Origin: Plutella xylostella
Taxonomy: Eukaryota; Arthropoda; Insecta; Lepidoptera; Plutellidae
Length of the DNA: 64,000 nucleotides
Assembly (NCBI RefSeq): GCF_932276165.1
Contig: NC_064010.1
Span: 1,240,001 to 1,304,000, forward strand
Direction of reading: 5' to 3'
Below, one piece after another: positions 54,211 through 64,000 of this stretch; position 1 is the first letter of the stretch; each line of letters starts with the position of its first letter. Under the pieces are notes generated by a model. It searched no databases and was not told where the DNA came from. It worked only from the letters and a program-made list of their open reading frames with translations. A program made the position numbers and the translations under genes.

Positions 54211-56214
54211 GGGCTGATTTTTCAATACTCAGATAAGTGTTATCTGAGGAATAAAATTGTTGCTGTTACATCTGAATGTTGGTATTGGGTCATTCTACCA
54301 AACATCGATTTTTATGTTCGCGTGAAATAACTCTTAAAATATAATACCTAGACGTTAATAATGTACTATCACAATCAAGCCGGGATCGTGTTCTATGTGT
54401 TCTCCATAAAATATAATGAAATTTTTCATTATTTATTGAAAAAACCATATCGACACTATGTGATTTGTCACGTCGTGTCGATTGTTCGCGAGCGTGGTAG
54501 CACGGTTTGAGCAGCTATAAAAAAATATTGTGTAGACATAGGATTATATTTCACATAATAAAATAAATTACAATACTTTTACTTATTCATAGTTAAATAT
54601 TATATTTTTCCAACAATTAATTAAAAAAATACAGACCATTCTACAACCGTTATAAAAAAATAGTCACAAATGTCGACGTTCATAAATCACGATTTTATGA
54701 AGGTAAATATTTTACTCTGTGAACATATTTTTTTATTAATGGCAACTCTAAACCACACCTGTCATTGCCAAGTCTAAAATTTTCGTTGGGAATGAATAGT
54801 TTTTTTGTAATTCAAAATTCAATATACGTTCTACACCTGTGTCAAAGTTGACCTGTCACAAATGAGGAGGCTATAAAAAATAAATGGATCATTCAATTAC
54901 AATTTTTGTTACTTGACTTAGTGAGTATGAGAGTACTTAGCACATTTTTAAAACATGCACAAGTTTAACATCATATTGAAGCTGATATGGCGTATTTTGT
55001 CGATGTTCTCACTAATGTCGATGTCACGCGTGATGAAAAATTGTTCGACAATTGTGATTTTGTTCGACACGAGGTGACAGATGCTTCTAGGACTTTGGTC
55101 AAATATCTATTAACTGTGTATTTTTTTTTCTATTGCTTATTGCATTCACTAATATAATTGTTTACCGAGATAAATATGTCAAAAAAGTTAACAGATGTAT
55201 CAAACATGCGATGCAGGCGTTATTATATGTCTTGTCGACACTTGTGATTTTATTTGATCGACACAAGTGACTGTAGCTTGTAGTGTGTTGTGAAATTTCT
55301 GTTAATTATACTATATAATGTACCGATCTTTTTACCTAGGTTTAGGGTTTTTACCAAAATAGGGGTAAAGACGAAGTTAAAGCACAAGAAATACACGGTT
55401 TAAGTAATAAATATTAAAAATGAGTAAATTAATGCTAGAATAAGAAATTTGACAAAAACAATACAGTAATTATGGAAAATACTTTAAAAAAATAAAGTTT
55501 TTAAAAAAAGGAGGCACCAGGATTAATGCAGATTATTTTAGACCATTAAAGGTTTACGATTATCAAATCAAACTTATTACAAAATGTGCTAAGGAAAAGA
55601 CAAGGATGAAAAAAGCGATTCTGAGATTATTGATCTAAATAAAAATAAAATATTTGGAATAATAGTCCCAAATAATGTATTATTTTCATTTAATATGATT
55701 CCGATGACCTTGATTCATATTTATTTTGTGGTCACCTAATAAAACCTAAATTTCCACCATCAAAAAATTTCGACATTTGAGAAGACACTTTTGTCGAAAT
55801 TTTTAATATATTTTTTAAACTTTTTTCAAAATATAATTTCAATAGACAAAAACATATTATGGTTTATATGTAATGAGAATAATATTATAGAATAAAGTTG
55901 AGAACCTTAAATGATTATTTTATGATAAAAAACATGGATTGTATCACCCATGTCGACTTCATAGTCACTCGTGTCTATTTAATAAAACAAAAAGTTCATA
56001 TTTTTTCTTAAAATAATTCTACTATATCTCTGATTTTTTTATTTAATGTTCCCATCATTATGTAAAAGTTAAAAATCTACTTCAATATGCGTAAAAGTTG
56101 ATTTTGTTTTTATTTATTTTTTTAATCCGTACGGTAGAATTACCCTATTAGTCAGTGACAGCAACAATTTTATTCCTCAGCCCTTAAAAATATTATTAAT
56201 TGAAAAATCGGCCC
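54211..56214. mobile_element. MITE (GGGCYGATTTTTCAA ends) split by a 1.85-kb element
   Basis: Outer ends GGGCTGATTTTTCAA (54211) and TTGAAAAATCGGCCC (ending 56214), with ATTTTATTCCTC-type inner arms, flanked by TTA. The interior is occupied by the element at 54297-56145. Confidence 0.6.
54297..56145. mobile_element. AT-rich non-coding element rich in TCGACA / TGTCGA
   Basis: Starts GGGTCATTCTACC and ends GGTAGAATTACCC (12 of 13 matching as inverted ends), flanked by TATT on both sides. There is no ORF of note in 1.85 kb. About a dozen TGTCGA/TCGACA-like words are spread along it, several as close inverted pairs (TTGTTCGACAATTG; TGTCGACACTTGTG). It looks like a non-autonomous DNA transposon of unknown superfamily. 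Confidence 0.5.
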
Positions 56215-56330
56215 TTAAATATACCCTAATGCTTATTATTACTGTCATCACACTAATAATATAGCGAAAGTTTGTATTACGTACACACACACTTTTAACG
56301 TAAAAAAGGCTGCCCAATTTTTATGTGATT

Positions 56331-56500
56331 TAAATTCAAATTCAAATGGTTTAATCGACGTAAAATTTTACAATTATTTGTCGATAGTCATCTACCACCA
56401 TTTCACAAAGGCCCCGTCATTGAGAAGGAAAGAAATGGCGAAAGAAACTCCTCGAGCATCTTTTCAACTTGTTCCTTATAATCTATTACAATTTTTTAAT
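56331..56500 (-). pseudogene. 3' tail of the (TTTGAA)n LINE family
   Basis: TTCAAATTCAAATGGTTTAA and GAGAAGGAAAGAAATGGCG match the tail at 39333-39500 nearly base for base. Confidence 0.75.
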
Positions 56501-57436
56501 AAAGGAAGCTGGTATAATACATCATACGTTATCCCAAATTTTAATCAATCCTTAAATTTTCGCGGGAAACACTAGTTTCATACTAATTTCATTAATGACT
56601 GGTAGAAAAACCTTACAGGATTAAGTGCAACATTTTACAAAAAAAAAACAGATGGTAAATTATGTTAAAATTGTCTCTTTCATCCAAAGGTTGTCTGGTA
56701 GAGATTGCTTTAAGCAATAAGACCGCCTTTTTGTACTATTTTATATATAAGTTGTGAAATTATAATGTTTTCTTTAATGGTGCAAAATAAAGAGTATTCT
56801 ATTTTATTCTTACTTTTTATTCTTAATCTATTCTAAATAATAAATATAATAAATAAACTCCTACGGAACCCGAAAAATAAAAAAAAACACGGTGCCCGCA
56901 TCCGAATGCTTGACGCAACCCGTAAAACTTTGATATAACATGACGGTACAAGTAAAGTACAAGGGTTTTTTTTACTTTTTATTGGACCATTCAGTGGTCC
57001 AATTTGAATAAAAAACACTTTTGGATCTGTTTTGTGAGTCATTCTGGGGATACAGCTCAATTAGCTTAATACGGGAATAGAAGGTTGGCTGGAAGAAATC
57101 ACTTTGGATGTTAAGTCTGCATAATGTGATTATGCAATATAAGTTGGTGGAAATGAAGCAAAGATTATTACCTACTCTTTGTTTGTACATAATCTAATAA
57201 GGGTACAGTTAAAGATAAAAATAAAATACTCTTTATTGCACACAAACAGAAACAGTTTTAAAAAAATTAAAAAGAAAATAAATAGCAGAATAGTATTACT
57301 AAAAGTAATCTCTTCCAGACAACCACATTGACAGTATACAGAAATCATGAAAATGGGTATCGTGTGAAAGCAAGAGATATTTATACAGGACATTAATACT
57401 TAGTAGAGGCTTATCTACTTAAAGTTGTTTGGCTTT

Positions 57437-57590
57437 GATATCGATTCTGAACGCAGAAATAACGCTGTCAAACTATAAATTTTGCTAGCATAAAATGACA
57501 TTTACGGAAACAATAATAAAATCGAATTTTAAACAAATAAATTAAGCTTTCAACTCAAAATTTAGATTTTCTGCCTTCAGAATCGACATC
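57437..57590. mobile_element. MITE with GATTCTGAAGGCAGAAAT ends, copy 2
   Basis: GATATCGATTCTGAACGCAG to CTGCCTTCAGAATCGACATC, with interior TTGCTAGCATAAAATGACAT as in copy 1 at 33767. Confidence 0.7.
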
Positions 57591-57768
57591 AGTGTGTCAT
57601 AAACACAGTCAAACATTCTTCATAGAAAAATCTTTTTGAATGGTCAAAATTAAGTCTATTTACCATCCCACGAAGGCATTATTGCAATACTTTGGGTAAA
57701 TTGTCATTCCTCAGTTTCAACGCTCTGGAATACAGATCATGTTTATAACTTAGAAGTATAACAATAAA

Positions 57769-58023
57769 CGACCGAATGGCGTAGTGGTTAGTGACCCTGA
57801 CTACTGAGCTGATGGTCCCGGTTTCGATTCCCGGCTGGGGCAGATATTTGTTTAAAACACAGATATTTGTTCTCGGGTCTTGGATGTGCCCGTAAAATGG
57901 CAATAGCCTATTACATTGGGACTAACATAACACTCTGGCGAAAAGTGGGTGCAGCAATGCACCTCTGCCTACCCCGCAAGGGAGTACATTAGTACAAGGC
58001 GTGAGTGCGTGTTTTTTTTTTTT
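57769..58023 (+). mobile_element. tRNA-derived SINE with 11-bp target duplication
   Basis: ATAACAATAAA at 57758-57768 and 58024-58034. T-run tail. About 13 bp are missing from the GGCCCGCCCCC region. Confidence 0.9.
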
Positions 58024-58234
58024 ATAACAATAAAATTCAAAAACTTCGCTATAACAGAACAATATGGCAGTGCGCATTATTTTGTTGATATTTGCCTGTA
58101 AACCTTATACAGGGTGGAAATTTATCTGTGACGTTGCAGTTACTATGTCAATGTACTTACCACCACTTTTATTATTGAACTCTGAATCTGCGAAATAAAT
58201 ACAATCGTGATCAATTAAAAAGTTCCACGAAAAA

Positions 58235-58800
58235 GTGCAGGTTCTAATCCCGGCGCTGACATGTACCAATGAGTTCTTTTAACTTAATTAAAATGTATAC
58301 CATCGCTCTTACGGTGAAGGAAAACAAAAAAAAAAAAAAACACGCACTCACGCCTTGTACTAATGTACTCCCTTGCGGGGTAGGCAGAGGTGCATTGCTG
58401 CACCCACTTTTCGCCAGAGTGTTATGTTAGTCCCAATGTAATAGGGGGCGGGCCTATTGCCATTTTACGGGCACATCCAAGACCTGAGAACAAATATCTG
58501 TGTTTAAACAAATATCTGCCCCAGCCGGGGATCGAACCCGGGACCATCGGCTCAGTAGTCAGGGTCACTAACCACTACGCCATTCGGTCGTCATGAAGGA
58601 AAACATCGTGAGGAAACCTGCATATCTAGATTTAGCACATCTAAGTATGTGAACCCACCAACCCGCAGTGGACCAGCGTGGTGGGAAATGGTCCAAGCTT
58701 AGGAAGGCAGTTCAGACCTTGGGGATATGCACAAAAGTTACACTCGAGAGAGCCAGGTGCAGGTACTTACACCCCCACAGAGAATAGAATAGAATAGAAT
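58235..58800 (-). mobile_element. Older SINE (CTCGAGTG family) carrying a younger SINE
   Basis: On minus: CCTTCCTAAGCTTGGACC, GGTTTCCTCACGATGTTTTC, then the interrupted head with CGCCGGGATTAGAACCTGC. The younger SINE splits it at TGAAGGAAAAC. Confidence 0.65.
58326..58593 (-). mobile_element. tRNA-derived SINE inserted in an older SINE
   Basis: TGAAGGAAAAC at 58315-58325 and 58594-58604 flanks it. Full length with an A-run. Confidence 0.9.
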
Positions 58801-58993
58801 AGTGCAAAAAGGCCATGCAGTTCCTCGCAAAGTGTATTTTTATCCGTTATCACCATACATTTTTAGTCAGTAGTCTGTTTTATCTTTAGTAATTCAACTA
58901 CAGTAAGAGAGCCTATTTCACAATGTATGGGTAATGGCTTCCTGTAAGATAACATAATGTCACTATCTAAAATATAATTACAGACAATGACAG

Positions 58994-59284
58994 CCGAATG
59001 GCGTAGTGGTTAGTGACCCTGACTACTGAGCCGATGGTCCCGGGTTCGATTCCCGGCTGGGGCAGATATTTGTTAAAACACAGATATTTATCTAAAATAA
59101 ATTTATCTATCTGTAAATAAATTTGTTCTCGGGTCTTGGATGTGCCCGTAAAATGGCAATAGGCCCGCCCCCTATTACATCGGGACTAACATAACACTCT
59201 GGCGAAAAGTGGGTGCAGCAATGCACCTCTGCCTACCCCGCAAGGGAGTACATTAGTACAAGGCGTGAGTGCGTGTTTTTTTTT
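58994..59284 (+). mobile_element. tRNA-derived SINE with internal expansion
   Basis: ACAATGACAG at 58984-58993 and 59285-59294. An extra 40 or so bases (ATAAATTTATCTATCTGTAA) lie between the head and the TTGTTCTCGGG block. Confidence 0.85.
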
Positions 59285-59348
59285 ACAATGACAGCATGTA
59301 TTTTAGCCCACATGTAGCCATAACCCAGACATTGCGAATCATGCTCTT

Positions 59349-59590
59349 ACAGTCGTCAAAATATTAGAGGCCCGTTTGGACAGCTACAAAATGTATGGGA
59401 TGACAGCTAGTGTCAAATCAAAATCATTAAACAATAAGTAACTTTCGGTACATCAAAAGTTTTTTTTCCTTTCGACCGTTAAATAATAAGCCAGAATATG
59501 TGTCTTTTTATGTATTTCATCAAGTAAATCAAGAGTAAATAGCAAATTTGTGTAGCTGTCCAAACGGGCCTATTATATTTCGACGACTGT
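59349..59590. mobile_element. Foldback MITE (ACAGTCGTC ends)
   Basis: TACAGTCGTCAAAATATTAG with GGCCCGTTTGGACAGCTAC faces GTAGCTGTCCAAACGGGCC with CGACGACTGTA. The ends are palindromic. Confidence 0.7.
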
Positions 59591-59645
59591 AGTCTAATAA
59601 ATACACTTCCTCGCAAGTTCGGCTGCACTGAACTGGCTACGGGTA

Positions 59646-59909
59646 AAAAAAAAAAAACACGCACTCACGCCTTGTACTAATGTACTCCCTTGCGGGGTAG
59701 GCAGAGGTGCATTGCTGCACCCACTTTTCGCCAGAGTGTTATGTTAGTCCCAATGTAATAGGGGGCGGGCCTATTGCCATTTTACGGGCACATCCAAGAC
59801 CCGAGAACAAATATCTGTGTTTAAACAAATATCTGCCCCAGCCGGGAATCGAACCCGGGACCATCGGCTCAGTAGTCAGGGTCACTAACCACTACGCCAT
59901 TCGATCGTC
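59646..59909 (-). mobile_element. tRNA-derived SINE with 11-bp target duplication
   Basis: GGCTACGGGTA at 59635-59645 and 59910-59920. Full length; B box intact. Confidence 0.9.
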
Positions 59910-60267
59910 GGCTACGGGTACGTCAATGATAAAAACACACCCTGTATAGTCATAAGTGTAACGGTAAAATACTATAAAATAAAAAATACGCACCTTATTT
60001 AGAGGCCAAACCTGTGAGAATTAAGCTTATTTGCAACTCACAACGTATCGAGTGGAAACAAGGGCAGATAACAAGAAGGTACAGAAGTAAAGCTTTTCTT
60101 GGAGTGATTTTTTTTACATTGTAAAAAGACGATGGAATTATTTTTCAATTTGAAGTATCATGAAGAGTGCGTAAAACGTGGCAGTTTTGAAAAAAAAAAA
60201 AACGCTTTTAAACGGAAGTTATGTTTTCTTTTCAATTGGAGACTTTACTTTAGATTATTTCACCTTA

Positions 60268-60533
60268 GACGACCGAATGGCGTAGTGGTTAGTGACCCTG
60301 ACTACTGAGCCGACGGTCCCGGGTTCGATCCCCGGCTGGGGCAGATATTTGTTTAAACACAGATATTTGTTCTCGGGTCTTGGATGTGCCCGTAAAATGG
60401 CAATAGGCCCGCCCCCTATTACATTGGGACTAACATAACACTCTGGCGAAAAGTGGGTGCAGCAATGCACCTCTGCCTACCCCGCAAGGTAGGTACATTA
60501 GTACAAGGCGTGAGTGCGTGTATGTGTGTGTGT
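60268..60533 (+). mobile_element. tRNA-derived SINE with (TG)n tail
   Basis: ATTTCACCTTA at 60257-60267 and 60534-60544. The tail is (TG)n rather than poly(T). Confidence 0.9.
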
Positions 60534-61499
60534 ATTTCACCTTAAAAATATTCACACCACAGTCTCCTAATATTGACACCACAATCGCATACTTCTCTTA
60601 CTTCCATGGAAACTTTGTTATTCACGTGACTTTTTTCTACAGAGAATATGCCATTCTGATTTCATTTCCGGGCTTAGATATACATGATGCACACGTATGT
60701 TTCGGCTTAGTACTTATATACCCTTTTTGCTAATGGACAACATTTCAAAAAACTAAAGCTGCTATAAATCGAAAACCATTTCGAGATTTAGCTCTAAAGG
60801 CCACAAAAAAAATGTTTTTGTATTTTTTGGATGTATAATTTTCGAGAAAATCATAAAATAGTAAAAAAGTGCTGATGACGTCATGCATCAGGTGCGATGC
60901 GTTTTGATGATCAAAGCCTATAGATTTAAAAACAAAGTAACTGTCACTTTCATTTTTGATTGAATTTGACGTTTTATCGTGACGTTGTTGTTTATTTGGG
61001 TCATTTTCATTCATTCTGTTCTGACACTTTCTGACTATTTTTTTATTTATTATTAAGAGATGACCTCTATATAATATGTCCCAGAGCATGCCACTGCCTA
61101 CACAGCTGAAATAATGCTTCTGCTTATTTTTTTACATGATAAGTACCTACTTTCCATCATCAGAAATATCAATGTCATTTGAAAATGACCCATTTGTTGG
61201 TTGGCATGTAAACAAAGTTTAAATGTCACTTGTCAGTGTCATTTATGTTTTTTTTCGAGACTCAGGCTATAGACAAAAATAAAAATTGAGCCTAATATGT
61301 GACGTCACTTCCGGTTTTAAAATAATTAACTTTAAAGTTAAAAATAACATGCAAAAATTAATGTATATACAAAATAAAAAAATACGGGTCCACTAATTTT
61401 CTATAAACTTTCCGAATAGCTAATAAAAATATAGGGTAAAGAAAATGAAATGTTGTCCATTCCTGTATTAAACGTTTGTCAAGCTTTGTGTAATTTTAC

Positions 61500-61660
61500 T
61501 AAAGATGCTCGAGGAGTTTCTTTCTCCATTTATTTCCTCTTTAATGACGGGGCCTTTGTGAAATGGTCGTAGAGTAATAATATTATATTATGACAAGGGA
61601 CAAATAATTGTGAAATTTTACGTCCAATAAAGAATATTTCATTTCATTTCACTACCTTTT
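61500..61660 (+). pseudogene. 3' tail of the (TTTGAA)n LINE family, diverged
   Basis: AAAGATGCTCGAGGAGTTTC and GACGGGGCCTTTGTGAAATGG match the complement of 39395-39500. It ends in (ATTTC)n. Confidence 0.6.
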
Positions 61661-61977
61661 AGCGCTTTTAGCGATAAGGCCGCCTATTGCTTTAACTCCA
61701 CTGTATAAATTGTTATTTGTGTTAAAGTAGTATTCTATTCTATTCTATTCAATTCTACCTTCACAAGCTTCACTCCTGTACTCCCTCGGAATAAGTAAGG
61801 CTATCTCTGATTCGCCATAAAGCCTCTCGCGTATTATCGAAAGTGTAAATTACGGTTATGCTACACATTTGAGCTGCTTTAAATGTGTTCTGGGACGCGG
61901 GGAAAGGTTAAACTTTTTTAAATGTCCACAGATAATAGGGTCAAAGGATACATTTTGTTTTGTATTATATTTTTAAC

Positions 61978-62230
61978 CGACTTCAAAAAAAGGAGGAGGT
62001 TCTCAATTCGTCGGGATATTATCGGGTACGCCTATAACACAGGTTATCCTAGTATAGGTGACGGAAGCGGCCATTATAATCTAAAATGAATTTACAAAAA
62101 TTAGTAGTGTAAAAATTAATCTTAAGACAATAATTATGTACCCTTTTTTTTTTGAAATAAAGATTTTATTTATTTATTATTATTTTTTATTTTTATTTTT
62201 TTATGTATGTTCACCGATTACTCCGCCGTG
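61978..62230 (+). repeat. Dispersed repeat (ACCGACTTCAAAAAAAGGAG)
   Basis: ACCGACTTCAAAAAAAGGAG, GTTCTCAATTCGTCGGG and TGTATGTTCACCGATTACTC are wording typical of LINE 3' ends in insects. No coding part. Confidence 0.45.
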
Positions 62231-62332
62231 TATGAAGCGATTTTGAAAATTATTTTTTTGTTGTATTGGGTTGAGCTCCCAGGTGGTCCCAATTTTTTTT
62301 TCAGAATTTTTTCATTGTGTACTGTGTACAGG

Positions 62333-62895
62333 GTGTTGAAAAGTAGTACATACTAAGCCACAATGGTGTAGCTTAGGGATGTTATGGATATGAAATTTCG
62401 GTTACGGATTGGATACGGATATAGGAGTGATTATTATACCGGATACGGTTACGGATACGGATAATAAATTATTTCGGATTATCCGTTAGTTTCGGTTACG
62501 GATATTATATTTTTAAGGAATTTTAAAAGTAAAATACTAGGTAATAAAGTAGTTTTATTTCGTTTTTGGCAGGAATTACAATCAGTCTGTGAGTAATTAT
62601 TACAGCTATTTAAAATAAAAATTAATATAAATAATTATATTATATTGAGTATTATCTAAATTTTAGATGTTTTAGATCAAAAACGTGTCATAACGTGTCT
62701 CAATTAGGCTCCGCCCCTATCTGATACTATCCGAAACTTTCATTTCGGATTCGGTTACGGTTACGGATGATTTTTTATATCGGATATCCGATAGTTTCGG
62801 CTACGGTTACGGAGCTCCCTAACACCCCTAGTGTAGCTTATGGGATAATTTGGAACCCCTTCCGGCTTATTATACCACTCTTATCACCCTGTAAT
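62333..62895. mobile_element. GTTGCAAAA-type MITE split by a (TTACGGA)n block
   Basis: GTACAGGGTGTTGAAAAG at the left and ATCACCCTGTA at the right. The middle, about 62387-62828, is a separate block built from GGATACGG and GGTTACGGAT words, flanked by GTGTAGCTTAGGG / GTGTAGCTTATGGG. Confidence 0.5.
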
Positions 62896-62956
62896 GTTAT
62901 GGAATTTTAGTGACGCTTCCATTGCTAGGGAAAAGTACCTATACAATGAACAGAAA

Positions 62957-63481
62957 GGGCGTTACCACAAAAACTTAGACAGTATTTAACTGGTGTTTAC
63001 CGCTGTCAAACGCCTACAAAATCTGTCGAATTTCGTTTTAAACACTTGTTAAACAGTGTTTAAAGTTTTTTGTGGTAGCACAGTAAAACTTTAATTATGG
63101 GACCATACCTGCCATTTTTATAGCACCCTGTATATGTAGGCATAGGTAGCTAGGTAGTTCACTTCACATTGAGGTTGCGACAGAGTATGAAAGTTAATAA
63201 ACCGCATAGTAATTAAGACATTGCTATTATGTTTACATGATTTTCTATTATCTTTGATTGTATTACAGCCGGTTGGCTTGCTACAGCTGGCTAACTCGAC
63301 AATCTGTCAAGAGTTATTTATTTATAATTTATTTATTAAATTACTGGACTGTACCTGTACTACCACGAAAAACTTTAAACACTGTTTAGCAAGTGTTTAA
63401 AATCAAATTTGACAGATTTTGTAGGCGTTTGATAGCGCTTAACACCTGTTAAACACTGTCTAAGTTTTTGTGGTAAGGCCC
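62957..63481. mobile_element. Large foldback element, arms of about 120 bp
   Basis: GGGCGTTACCACAAAAACTT and CAAACGCCTACAAAATCTGT on the left (to about 63080) face their complements from about 63356 to 63481. The loop of about 275 bp has no ORF. Confidence 0.75.
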
Positions 63482-63941
63482 TACAAGTCTAAGTTGTTGT
63501 ACATTCTGGTAAGTACTGGATATTGGGAGGCAGGTTCTAAAAATAAAAAAAATAAAAAAATTAGCATGAAACATGGCAGTTTTGTAAAAAAACGCTTTCA
63601 AGCGGAAGTTAATTTTTTTTTTTCAAGTGGCGGTGCTAGTTCTGCTACTATTGAACCTTAATTTTTTTAGAAATTTACCGGTTTCGAAGGGGTTCTTTTT
63701 ATAAAAGGGCAGTTAGTGAGTCATTTGTAACTGCTGTAAATTTTTCAATATTCCTATTGTTTAGATATTTGCAATTTTATTGTTTTAGTTTACGGTAAAT
63801 AAAAACAGTTTTTAGGAAACCCTTATAAATACACAGTTAATGGTGTTAACGGGAAATACTTATTGTTCCGTACTTTTCTGAGTATTTGTAAAAGCAAACA
63901 GTTATTTCTGTAACTAAATTACTGAACAGAAATTTAATAAA

Positions 63942-64000
63942 GACGACCGAATGGCGTAGTGGTTAGTGACCCTGACTACTGAGTCGATGGTCCCGGGTTC
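63942..64000 (+). mobile_element. tRNA-derived SINE, cut by the window end
   Basis: The head GACGACCGAATGGCGTAGTG through to CCCGGGTTC at the last base. Confidence 0.85.

Noticed and set aside
60745..61089. 114-codon minus-strand frame
   Set aside because: AT-rich with Asn/Lys bias, no motif, no splice or poly(A) context; probably chance.

Overview
The window is nuclear DNA from an insect, most likely a moth or butterfly. It is AT-rich, its genes are split by GT-AG introns, and it is packed with short tRNA-derived SINEs, foldback/MITE elements, a TC...CTAG-ended Helitron-like repeat with a GACA microsatellite, RTE- and CR1/Jockey-type LINE fragments and a BEL/Pao element. This mix is typical of lepidopteran genomes. 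Nothing bacterial, no CRISPR and no convincing stand-alone tRNA gene was seen; the tRNA-like sequences are SINE heads.

Layout. (1) 1-11,716, plus strand: the last nine exons (about 870 codons, all reading phases checked by hand) of a large Ser/Lys/Asn-rich protein whose 5' end lies outside the window. Its penultimate coding exon is duplicated nearby in a form that has kept its reading frame. An earlier exon end plus its splice donor is copied three more times inside the following intron. (2) 11,717-16,458: 3' flank and AT-rich DNA with MITEs. (3) 16,459-18,564 (minus) and 22,811-29,341 (plus): two divergent paralogous genes for small predicted secreted proteins. They share a signal peptide, a conserved block containing GNHADFQVL and EFGPQT, and the same phase-1 intron positions, but have different C-termini. 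I do not recognise the family. (4) 30,950-32,830: a 5'-truncated LINE reverse transcriptase with one stop and one frameshift. (5) 32,830-39,330: repeats, plus a probable one-exon gene for a 56-residue secreted peptide at 35,056-35,226. (6) 39,333-44,715: a minus-strand LINE reverse-transcriptase copy split by a very young BEL/Pao LTR element (LTRs identical by eye, 5-bp target duplication TTTAC). The BEL/Pao element keeps gag and protease but has lost reverse transcriptase, RNase H and integrase. (7) 44,716-64,000: no host gene found; SINEs, foldback elements and LINE tails, including a dense SINE cluster at 57.8-60.5 kb.

The most interesting parts are the divergent secreted-protein pair, the exon-duplication region of the first gene and the trans-mobilised BEL/Pao derivative. 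Many long open frames here are antisense readings of SINEs or of the GC-rich gag and were left out.
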